From Acidobacteriota bacterium (GTDB lineage Bacteria; Acidobacteriota; Terriglobia; Bryobacterales; Bryobacteraceae), in NCBI GenBank assembly GCA_018268875.1, contig JAFDVT010000244.1, forward strand, positions 1 to 12,323: a stretch of DNA of 12,323 nt. Direction: 5' to 3'. The first letter of the stretch is position 1, and every line of letters starts with the position of its first letter. A program made the translations under genes and the position numbers. Shown piece by piece: positions 1 through 6,605 of this stretch. The notes beneath the pieces are model-generated. The model made no database searches, was not told the DNA's origin, and was given only the letters and a program-made list of their open reading frames with translations.

Positions 1-840
1 GTCACAAAGGTAGGCATTGCGCTTGCGAAGTTCCGCCAGGACCTCGTCGCGGCGGGACTTTTCGGCGACGATGGTTTGTTCCGAAGAGCAGATGGTGCCG
101 TAATCGAACGTCTTTCCCGCAACGACGCCGGCGACGCAGGTAGCGACGGAAGCCGAAGCTTCGAGCAGGACAGGCACGTTGCCGGGTCCTACGCCAAACG
201 CCGGTTTGCCGCTCGAATACGCCGCACGAACGATGCCGGAACCTCCTGTCGAGAGGATGACGCCGGTGCGCTTGTGGCGCATCAGTTCGTTGGTGGATTC
301 CATGGTCGGATCGCCGACGCATTGGATGACGCCTTCCGGCGCGCCCGCTTTGGCCGCGGCTTCGGCGAGTACGGCCACCGTTTCGCACGTCGACTGGCGG
401 GCCCGCGGATGCGGACTGATGACGATGGCGTTGCCGGCCTTGAGCGCGATGATCGTCTTGTAAATCGCGGTGGAGGTCGGATTCGTAGTAGGCAGGATCG
501 CCGCGACGACGCCCATCGGCGTGGCGATTTCGGTCACCTGTTGATCGGGCAGTTCGCGCAGGATTCCGACGGTCTTCATGCCGCGGATGGCGCGAGGCAG
601 GATGTCCGCCGCCAGCATGTTTTTGGCGTACTTATCCTTGGCGTTCCCGTACCCGGTTTCAGAAGCGGCGAGTTCGCCCAGGCGCGCAGCGTGTTGGCGC
701 GCGGCGGCGGCCATGGCCTCGACGATCGCGTCCACCTGATCCTGGGTGAAGTGACGGTACTTTCCCCAAGCCAGGTACGCTTCTTCGACCTTGGCGCGGA
801 CCTCCTGGATGGATTGCAGGTCCTTGTCCACCAGACGCAT
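1..840 (-). CDS. CoA-acylating aldehyde dehydrogenase, EutE/PduP-like, microcompartment-associated (3' end outside window)
   Basis: Family role: oxidises an aldehyde (acetaldehyde, propionaldehyde or similar) to acyl-CoA with NAD+ and CoA, the signature enzyme of metabolosome microcompartments. Reading from the ATG at 840 gives 280 open residues to the window edge, about 60% of the usual length. The protein shows LPTTNPTSTAIYK (about 136-148), the AGNAIVISPHPRA segment (about 154-166), the glycine loop STGGSGIV (about 217-224), and FDYGTICSSEQ with the catalytic Cys at 251; this is the acylating-ALDH/AdhE version of the active site. The N terminus begins almost at once with the conserved fold. 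I see no extra PduP-type N-terminal targeting helix, so any encapsulation peptide would be at the unseen C terminus. The start lies 3 bp after the shell-gene stop with no strong Shine-Dalgarno, which suggests translational coupling. Substrate cannot be told from this fragment. Confidence 0.9.
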   Translation of the reverse strand, partial: MRLVDKDLQSIQEVRAKVEEAYLAWGKYRHFTQDQVDAIVEAMAAAARQHAARLGELAASETGYGNAKDKYAKNMLAADILPRAIRGMKTVGILRELPDQQVTEIATPMGVVAAILPTTNPTSTAIYKTIIALKAGNAIVISPHPRARQSTCETVAVLAEAAAKAGAPEGVIQCVGDPTMESTNELMRHKRTGVILSTGGSGIVRAAYSSGKPAFGVGPGNVPVLLEASASVATCVAGVVAGKTFDYGTICSSEQTIVAEKSRRDEVLAELRKRNAYLCD

Positions 841-843
841 CCG

Positions 844-1113
844 TTATTTCTTGGGCAGGACGGTTTCGACGTCGCCGGCGGGGGCGGGAATCACGTGGAC
901 GGAAATGAGTTCGCCCACGCGGCGCGCGGCCGCTGCTCCGGCGTCGGTTGCGGCCTTGACGGCGCCGACATCGCCGCGAACGGTGACGAGGACGTAGCCG
1001 GCCCCGATGAACTCCTTGCCTTCGAGCGTGACGTTGGCGGTTTTCACCATGGCGTCGGCGGCCTCGATCGCGGAAGTCAATCCTTTGGTTTCCACCATTC
1101 CCAGGGCTTGCAT
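844..1113 (-). CDS. Bacterial microcompartment hexameric shell protein (BMC-H, EutM/PduA/CcmK family)
   Basis: An 89-residue single BMC domain (Pfam BMC, PF00936 family). Such proteins form hexagonal tiles that assemble into the shell facets of microcompartments, with a central pore for metabolites. The sequence is very close to PduA/EutM: it opens with QALGMVETKGLTSAIEAADA, has VRGDVGAVKAATDAG (45-59), and ends with a VHVIP motif (72-76). Compared with PduA recalled from memory, the edge residues K26 and N29 are kept (K24, N27). R79 is replaced by Ala77, and the pore motif GSG becomes GAG (37-39) followed by Tyr40. AAGGA lies 5 nt before the ATG, a good ribosome binding site. It sits 15 bp after the ceramidase-like gene and 3 bp before the aldehyde dehydrogenase, so the three are probably one operon. 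A shell also needs BMC-P (pentamer) and usually BMC-T proteins, none of which is in the window. Confidence 0.96.
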   Translation of the reverse strand: MQALGMVETKGLTSAIEAADAMVKTANVTLEGKEFIGAGYVLVTVRGDVGAVKAATDAGAAAARRVGELISVHVIPAPAGDVETVLPKK

Positions 1114-1128
1114 ATACGTCCTTCCACT

Positions 1129-2427
1129 CTACCGCAAAAGCTTGCGGATCGCGCCTTTCAGAATGGCTTCGGTGCCCGGTCCGGCGTTGGAGGCGCTCGG
1201 TTCGTAACCGCCTTCCTGATAGGCCACGTCAGGGCACAGATAGCCGCTTTGCAGGTCGCCATAGGCGGCCACCAGAACATTCGGTTGCAGGCTGCGCGCG
1301 AAGTTCTGGTATTCGAGCAGAACCTCGCCAGGCATGTGCAGGATGCGGATGCCGCCGATGCGCAGCGCGGTCAATGTCAGCGGGCGTTTGCGTTCGGCGA
1401 ACACGACGGAGATCGCGGCGCGATAGATTTCAATGTCGGTTCGCTTGGCGGGCGCGGCCAGGATCGCTTTGTGGTCCGCGAGGTCGGGGCGATGGGGCAG
1501 CCGGATGTTTTCGGCGCGCCAGTCGACGTCGCCGGGCGAGGTCCACTGCGTAGCCTTCACCGAATCGCGAATGCCTTGCTTCAGCCGTTCGGCAAGGGCT
1601 TCGCGCGCGGCGTCGGAACCGTCGTTGTACTTGCCGACGGTCACGTTGCCGCCCGCGCCGTCGAAGTTGATCTGCATCGCGCCACCGTCTTCTTTTTCGA
1701 AGCCTTCGCGCGCGGCGTTGATCATGTCGCCGGAGACGCGGCCATCACAGCAGAAGGTCTGCGGATGGGTCGCGTAGTAGTGCATGCGGGCCACGGGCTT
1801 TCCCTTGGACGCGAACGTCAGCGTGCGGATCATCGGGTCGATGGGCGCTTCGGGAAGCGCGGCCATCTTGGGATCTTTCGCGCCGGTGCTGAAGCGGATG
1901 ACGAGCTTGCCGTCCACCTTCAGACGCCGCGCGGACGCCACCTTTTCCACTTTTGCTTCGCCGAGGCCAACCTGATCGATGTCCTGAAACGTCGCGGATT
2001 GCGCGGCTCTTGTGAGGTTGTTCGCCAGTTTCGCGAGGTACGCATCGGACATCAACAGCGGAGGCTTGGGCAGAAGCTTGCGCATCAGCGCGTAGGCGTC
2101 GCCGTCCACATAAGGCGCCGAATGCTGATGCAGTGTGTGCAGTTCGACGTACTCGGGCTTGGTGTTCGCTCCCTTGGCCAGGGCTTCCGTCAACATGCGA
2201 TGCGTGGAGCCGGAAATGCCGCACCAATCCATCGAACACATGACGTAGCGCTTGCCCTTGGATTCGAGGATCACGCCTTTTGCATAGAGCGGGTCCATGA
2301 TCTTGGTGACCGGCGTCGTCCAGATGAGTGGTTCGCCCATGTCGGGCGTGGCGTCGGCGCGAAACGGCGCGACACGCAGGTCCGCGGCGACGTGGAGCAG
2401 CAGGAGTAGAGAAGCAGCGGTAATCAA
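1129..2427 (-). CDS. Secreted neutral/alkaline ceramidase-like hydrolase (catalytic domain only)
   Basis: Neutral ceramidases are zinc amidases that split ceramide into sphingosine and fatty acid. Bacterial relatives with only the N-terminal domain are common in Acidobacteria and Planctomycetes, and their substrate is mostly unknown. This 432-aa protein has a short hydrophobic leader (about 1-15) and then LRVAPFRADATPDMG, matching the family start. Likely zinc ligands are HQH (H100/H102), H221 in THPQ, E368 in MPGE, and a tyrosine in VAYQEGGYEP (Y403 or Y408). RVSGD (230-234) carries the probable catalytic Ser232. These match by pattern to the Pseudomonas enzyme. The C-terminal Ig-like domain of full neutral ceramidases is absent. 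The TTG at 2427 is the only start upstream of the domain I find in frame. It is the first gene of the minus-strand cluster leading into the microcompartment genes. Sphingolipid use is not proven; another amide or ester substrate is equally possible. Confidence 0.82.
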   Translation of the reverse strand: MITAASLLLLLHVAADLRVAPFRADATPDMGEPLIWTTPVTKIMDPLYAKGVILESKGKRYVMCSMDWCGISGSTHRMLTEALAKGANTKPEYVELHTLHQHSAPYVDGDAYALMRKLLPKPPLLMSDAYLAKLANNLTRAAQSATFQDIDQVGLGEAKVEKVASARRLKVDGKLVIRFSTGAKDPKMAALPEAPIDPMIRTLTFASKGKPVARMHYYATHPQTFCCDGRVSGDMINAAREGFEKEDGGAMQINFDGAGGNVTVGKYNDGSDAAREALAERLKQGIRDSVKATQWTSPGDVDWRAENIRLPHRPDLADHKAILAAPAKRTDIEIYRAAISVVFAERKRPLTLTALRIGGIRILHMPGEVLLEYQNFARSLQPNVLVAAYGDLQSGYLCPDVAYQEGGYEPSASNAGPGTEAILKGAIRKLLR

Positions 2428-2441
2428 GCGAGAATGGTAAC

Positions 2442-3836
2442 GTGATCCAACCCGGCGGCTACATCCGCGACATCCTAGACAAACCCATCGGCGAGAAAGT
2501 CACGGCGCACGGTTGGGTGAAGACCAAGACCGAGTTCCCGGCGCATTACTTCGTCAAGTTGAACGACGGCTCGTGTTTTGACGAACTGCAATTGGTGGTG
2601 AAGAAGGGAAGTGTCAGCGACGACGTGCTGGCGAAGATCACCACCGGAGCCTGTCTCGTGGCGTCGGGCACGATCGTCGAATCGGGCGGCAAGGGGCAGC
2701 GCATCGACCTTGCGGTGGAGTCGCTGGATCTACTTGGCGCGGCCAATCCCGAAGAATATTACTTGCAAAAGAAGCGCGTGTCGCTCGAACATTTGCGCGA
2801 CATCGCCCACTTCCGGCCTCGCACCAACACGCTGGGGGCGGTGTTTCGCGTCCGCAACGCGATGGCCTACGCGGTGCACCGGTTCTTTCAGGAACGCGGA
2901 TTTTTGTACGTCCATTCGCCGATCATCACCACGTCCGACGCGGAAGGCGCGGGCAACATGTTCCAGGTGACGACGCTGCCTTTGGAAAAGCTACCGAAAG
3001 GCGAGATCGACTACACGCAGGACTTTTTCGGCAAGCGCGCCCATCTGACGGTGAGCGGGCAACTGCAGGCCGAAGTGTTCGCGCTGTCGTACAGCAATGT
3101 GTACACGTTCGGGCCTACGTTCCGCGCCGAAAATTCGAACACTGCGAGGCATCTGGCCGAGTTCTGGATGATCGAACCGGAGATGGCGTTTTGCGACCTC
3201 GACGGGAATCGCAAGCTGGCCGAGGAGTTCCTGAAATACATCATCAGCGCGGTGGTGAAGGAATGCCGGCGCGATCTGGAATTCTTCCAGCAGTTTTACG
3301 ACAAGGAATTGCTGAAGACGCTGGACAACGTGGTGAGCAACGAATTCCAGCATGTGACGTACACCGAAGCGGTGGAACGCATCATGAAGTCCGGCAAGAA
3401 ATGGGAGTACGCTGTCGAATGGGGTTCGGACCTACAGAGCGAACACGAACGTTATTTATGTGAAGAGGTGTTTCGAAAGCCCGTCGTCGTGACGGACTAT
3501 CCGAAACAGATCAAGGCGTTTTATATGCGCGAGAACGAGGACGGCAAGACAGTTCGCGCCATGGACATCCTGGCGCCGCGCATCGGCGAAATCGTCGGCG
3601 GCAGCCAGCGCGAGGAACGCTACGACGTGCTGGTACGCAAGGTGGAGGAACAGTGCCGCATCCACGGCACGAGTCCAGACGCCTACAAGTGGTATCTGGA
3701 ATTGCGCAAGTTCGGCGGCGCGCCGCATGCGGGCTTCGGGCTTGGGTTTGAACGCATTCTGATGTACGTCACCGGCATGACCAACATCCGCGACGTTATT
3801 CCGTTCCCGCGCACGCCGGGGAACGCGGAGTTTTAA
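2442..3836 (+). CDS. asnS: Asparaginyl-tRNA synthetase
   Basis: Charges tRNA-Asn with asparagine using ATP, in the cytoplasm. At 464 aa it is almost the length of the E. coli enzyme. An N-terminal OB-fold anticodon-binding domain (about 5-100, with VTAHGWVKTK and NDGSCFDELQ) is followed by the class II catalytic core. Motif 2 begins FRAENSNTARHLAEFWM (228-244). Motif 3 is GFGLGFERIL (431-440). The C-terminal IRDVIPFPRTPGNAEF is typical of AsnRS rather than AspRS. The start is GTG at 2442: the frame is closed by TAA at 2421 and offers no ATG near it. The ribosome binding site is weak. The divergent ceramidase-like gene starts 14 bp away, so the asnS promoter probably lies inside that gene. A sulfatase gene follows after 2 bp. 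Confidence 0.97.
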   Translation: MIQPGGYIRDILDKPIGEKVTAHGWVKTKTEFPAHYFVKLNDGSCFDELQLVVKKGSVSDDVLAKITTGACLVASGTIVESGGKGQRIDLAVESLDLLGAANPEEYYLQKKRVSLEHLRDIAHFRPRTNTLGAVFRVRNAMAYAVHRFFQERGFLYVHSPIITTSDAEGAGNMFQVTTLPLEKLPKGEIDYTQDFFGKRAHLTVSGQLQAEVFALSYSNVYTFGPTFRAENSNTARHLAEFWMIEPEMAFCDLDGNRKLAEEFLKYIISAVVKECRRDLEFFQQFYDKELLKTLDNVVSNEFQHVTYTEAVERIMKSGKKWEYAVEWGSDLQSEHERYLCEEVFRKPVVVTDYPKQIKAFYMRENEDGKTVRAMDILAPRIGEIVGGSQREERYDVLVRKVEEQCRIHGTSPDAYKWYLELRKFGGAPHAGFGLGFERILMYVTGMTNIRDVIPFPRTPGNAEF

Positions 3837-3838
3837 AA

Positions 3839-5338
3839 ATGACCCGAAGATCACTCATCGCAGGCACTGCTGGCGCGGCTTTTGCGCAATCCAGACCGAA
3901 GAAGCGCAACGTCATCTTTATCCTCACCGACGACCATCGCTACGACGCGATGGGGTTCCTGAAGGGACAGGAATGGCTGGAAACGCCGCAACTGGATCGC
4001 TTGGCTCGCGAAGGTGCTCACTTCAAAAACGCGTTCGTGACGACTGCGCTGTGCAGTCCAAGCCGCGCGTCGATCCTCACCGGGACGTACGCGCACAGGC
4101 ACCGGATTGTCGACAACAACACGCCGATTCCCGCGGGGACGACGTTCTTTCCCGCGCATCTGCAAAAGGCCGGGTACAAGACCGGATTCTTCGGCAAATG
4201 GCACATGGGCGCGGAGACCGACGAGCCGAAGCCCGGGTTCGACCAGTGGGTGAGCTTCCGCGGCCAGGGGACGTATCTGCCGAACGCCAACGGCCTCAAC
4301 ATCAACGGCAAGAAGGTTCCGCAGAAGGGCTACATCACCGACGAACTCACCGCTTACGCGCTGGACTGGTTGCGGACCTTGCCCAAGGAACAGCCGTATT
4401 TCATGTACCTGTCGCACAAGGCGGTGCATTCGGAGTTCATTCCGGCCGAGCGGCACAAGGGGCGCTATAAGGACAAGAAGTTCGTGTATCCGCCGACCAT
4501 GGCCGCCTCCGGCGAGATGGCGCAGCACCGGCCGATGTGGGTGCAGAACCAGCGGAATTCCTGGCATGGCGTGGAGTTCCCTTACCATTCGAATCTCGAC
4601 ATCGCCGAATATTACAAGGCGTACGCGGAGACGCTGCTGGCGGTGGACGAAAGTGTCGGCGCGTTGCTCGATGAGCTGAAAAGGCGAGGCGAACTGGATT
4701 CGACGCTGGTGATTTACATGGGCGACAACGGGTTCGCATTTGGCGAACACGGCTTGATCGACAAGCGCACGGCGTACGAGGAATCGATGCGTGTTCCGAT
4801 GCTCGCGCGGTGTCCGGAACTGTTTTCTGGCGGGCGCGTGGTGAAGGACGTCGTCGCGAATCTGGACATCATGCCGACGGTGCTGGACGTCGCCGGGGCC
4901 GCCACGTCGCAAGGGTTGGACGGGCAAAGCTGGTTGCCGCTGGCGCAAGGCAAAGCGGCGCCGTCATGGCGTAAGGAACTGCTGTACGAGTATTACTGGG
5001 AACGCAATTTCCCGCAGACGCCGACCATGCATGCGTTGCGCGGCGACCGTTACAAGTTCATTCGCTACCAGGGCATCTGGGACGTCGATGAGCTGTACGA
5101 TTTGCAGGAAGATCCGCTTGAAAGCCGCAACCTCATCTACGATCCGCGGCATCAGGAGACGATACGCGCGATGCGGGAACGGCTGTTCGATGTGCTCGAA
5201 CAAACCAATGGCATGAACATCCCTCTGCAGCGCGATCGCGGCGGGGTGAACGGGCTCCGGTCCCCGAATCGAAGCAAGGCCGCGGAGTTCCCAGCGGAGT
5301 TCGAACAGGCGCCGCCGCAAACGAAAAAGAAGATCTAG
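3839..5338 (+). CDS. Formylglycine-dependent (type I) sulfatase, probably Tat-exported
   Basis: Hydrolyses sulfate esters, in bacteria of this kind often on polysaccharides or glycans, outside the cytoplasm. The 499-aa protein starts with a twin-arginine-like leader, TRRSLIAGTAGAAFA. Metal-binding Asp31-Asp32 lie in ILTDDHRYD. The modification motif is C72-S-P-S-R76, where the cysteine must be converted to formylglycine. GKWHMG (119-124) holds K120 and H122, SHKAVH (192-197) carries H193, and GDNG (295-298) supplies the second metal Asp/Asn pair. The C-terminal substrate-binding part is present and the gene looks intact. Because it is the Cys type, a formylglycine-generating or anSME enzyme is needed; neither is in the window. 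The ATG is 2 bp after the asnS stop with no separate promoter room, so it is probably cotranscribed. The substrate sulfatase subfamily cannot be fixed from sequence alone. Confidence 0.93.
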   Translation: MTRRSLIAGTAGAAFAQSRPKKRNVIFILTDDHRYDAMGFLKGQEWLETPQLDRLAREGAHFKNAFVTTALCSPSRASILTGTYAHRHRIVDNNTPIPAGTTFFPAHLQKAGYKTGFFGKWHMGAETDEPKPGFDQWVSFRGQGTYLPNANGLNINGKKVPQKGYITDELTAYALDWLRTLPKEQPYFMYLSHKAVHSEFIPAERHKGRYKDKKFVYPPTMAASGEMAQHRPMWVQNQRNSWHGVEFPYHSNLDIAEYYKAYAETLLAVDESVGALLDELKRRGELDSTLVIYMGDNGFAFGEHGLIDKRTAYEESMRVPMLARCPELFSGGRVVKDVVANLDIMPTVLDVAGAATSQGLDGQSWLPLAQGKAAPSWRKELLYEYYWERNFPQTPTMHALRGDRYKFIRYQGIWDVDELYDLQEDPLESRNLIYDPRHQETIRAMRERLFDVLEQTNGMNIPLQRDRGGVNGLRSPNRSKAAEFPAEFEQAPPQTKKKI

Positions 5339-5355
5339 GTTCGAGCCGGGTTGCG

Positions 5356-5361
5356 CATAAT
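5356..5361 (+). promoter_or_regulatory. Possible -10 element before the DUF3395-like/crystallin gene
   Basis: CATAAT lies 16 bp before the ATG at 5378, in the 39-bp gap after the sulfatase. It matches the -10 consensus at five of six positions. I find no convincing -35 at the right distance, so this is weak evidence; read-through from asnS-sulfatase is the alternative. Confidence 0.25.
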
Positions 5362-5377
5362 GATGTAAGACCATTCC

Positions 5378-6535
5378 ATGCGTATCCCGGTTTTTTCTTT
5401 GTTTCTGTCGGCCGTTCTGCTGCTGCAGGCACAGCCGCCGCCCGCCGCCAACAATCTCGAAATCATTGCGGCTTATTACGGCACTCCCGACCGGTTTGCC
5501 GATGTGACGGCGCGCGTGCAGTCCATGCAAGGTCCTAACTCGCCGGGCGGCGTTACCATTCCCGTGGCCTCGGGTACCTTTGGCGCGCCCTTGGGCGGGC
5601 CTCGCCTGTTGCGGGTCTATTATCGCTTGAACGGGCGGTTCCACCATGGCGAATGGCGCGACGGCGACACGGTGACGATCGGCACTCCGGGTACGGCGTC
5701 CGCCGCCGGTACATCGGCAAACGGCAGCGGTGAGCTTCGCATCCTGGCCGCGACCTACGGGCAGGGGCGGCGCATCATCGACGTCACCAGTCTGTTGCAA
5801 GGCAAAGTGACGGGAAACCGCGTCGATCTGCAGATCACCAACCAGGCGATGGGCGGTTCCGACCCCGCGCCCGCGACCGTGAAAGAACTGCGTGTCGCCT
5901 ACGAATACCAGGGCCGCAGGATGGAAACCCGGGTGGATGAAAACGCGTTTCTGCGGTTGCCGGATGCGGTGGTTCCGATGCGCGGGTTGTACATTCTGAG
6001 TGCGCACTGGGGCGCGCCCGGCAGGATGGCCAACGTCACCGGGGTGCTGGCCAATCTGGTGCAGGACAACCGCCTGGACATTACGGTGGGCAACGCCATC
6101 ATGGGAACCGATCCGGCGCGCGGCGCCGACAAAATACTGCAACTCGTGTATCAGTTCGACGGGCAACGGTTCGAAACGACGGTGGAGGAAAACAAAGTTC
6201 TGAGCATTCCGGCGCGCGGCGGCACAGCCGGCGCTGCTGCGTCGGCGAACACCGTTGCCGATGGCGTGTGTTTTTACAACGAAGCCAATTTTCGCGGCCA
6301 ATCGAAGTGTTTCGGAGCGGGCGACAACGTGCCCAGTATGCCGGTGTCGAGCATTGGTTCGGTGCGGTTGAACGGCCGCGTGCGAACCGTAGAGATTTAC
6401 GAAGGGCCGCAGTTTCAAGGCAAATTCGTGCGGATTCAGGCCAATCAGCCCGATCTACGGCAGGCGGCGGGCGGGTCCACGTCGGCGCCGAACTTCTGGG
6501 TGACTCGGCCGGGTTCGATTCGCGTCAGTTACTAA
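5378..6535 (+). CDS. Secreted protein with three DUF3395-like (DNAJC11 C-terminal-like) repeats and a beta/gamma-crystallin-like domain
   Basis: Function unknown. The 385-aa product has a Sec-type signal peptide (about 1-19, ending near LLLQAQ) and is likely exported. Three similar units follow at about 27-102, 119-196 and 204-279. Each has the pattern [YW]G..(R)..DVT/NVT..L, then a MG..DPA segment (clear in units 2 and 3), then K.L.(V)Y.(F/Y).G(Q)RFETTVEEN..L.(I)P. This order resembles the C-terminal domain of the mitochondrial protein DNAJC11. The C-terminal part (about 296-385) looks like a beta/gamma-crystallin domain: GVCFYNEANFRGQSKCF, then IGSVRLNGRVRTVEIYEG. The usual paired Asp/Asn calcium ligands before the SS motif are not visible: the site reads SMPVSS (320-325). 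The domain calls rest on recalled family patterns, so the repeat structure is more secure than the names. The ORF is followed by a hairpin terminator. Confidence 0.75.
   Translation: MRIPVFSLFLSAVLLLQAQPPPAANNLEIIAAYYGTPDRFADVTARVQSMQGPNSPGGVTIPVASGTFGAPLGGPRLLRVYYRLNGRFHHGEWRDGDTVTIGTPGTASAAGTSANGSGELRILAATYGQGRRIIDVTSLLQGKVTGNRVDLQITNQAMGGSDPAPATVKELRVAYEYQGRRMETRVDENAFLRLPDAVVPMRGLYILSAHWGAPGRMANVTGVLANLVQDNRLDITVGNAIMGTDPARGADKILQLVYQFDGQRFETTVEENKVLSIPARGGTAGAAASANTVADGVCFYNEANFRGQSKCFGAGDNVPSMPVSSIGSVRLNGRVRTVEIYEGPQFQGKFVRIQANQPDLRQAAGGSTSAPNFWVTRPGSIRVSY
5456..6214 (+). repeat. Three tandem protein-level repeats of about 76-78 residues
   Basis: The units begin at residues 27, 119 and 204 of the secreted protein. 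Units 2 and 3 are the closest pair (ILAATYGQGRRIIDVTSLL against ILSAHWGAPGRMANVTGVL; NQAMGGSDPAP against NAIMGTDPARG). Unit 1 has lost the MG.DP segment. The divergence suggests old internal duplication, not recent copying. Confidence 0.65.
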
Positions 6536-6546
6536 CCAGCAAAAGA

Positions 6547-6581
6547 AAATCCCCCATGGCCTTTGGGACCGTGGGGGATTT
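6547..6581. terminator. Bidirectional Rho-independent terminator between convergent genes
   Basis: Arms AAATCCCCCA (6547-6556) and TGGGGGATTT (6572-6581) pair perfectly over 10 bp. The inside can pair further (G6558-G6559 with C6569-C6570, C6560-C6561 with G6566-G6567, one bulge), leaving a four-base loop. Read on the minus strand the stem is followed by a T-rich run (TTTTCTTTT with the stem end); on the plus strand the tail is weaker. It lies between stops at 6535 and 6606 and can serve both convergent genes. Confidence 0.85.
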
Positions 6582-6605
6582 CGTCATTACACGAAGGACT
6601 TCGGC

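Noticed and set aside
76..2409. 777-codon open frame on the plus strand
   Set aside because: It is antisense to three genes with clear family motifs (aldehyde dehydrogenase, BMC-H, ceramidase-like). Its translation is Arg/Gly/His-rich with no recognisable domain, a usual GC-rich antisense artefact.
3851..4948. 365-codon open frame on the minus strand
   Set aside because: Antisense to the sulfatase catalytic core; no domain and an arginine-rich composition.
4964..6418. 484-codon open frame on the minus strand
   Set aside because: It covers the sulfatase 3' end and the DUF3395-like/crystallin gene in antisense; its His/Arg-rich composition and lack of motifs mark it as a shadow.
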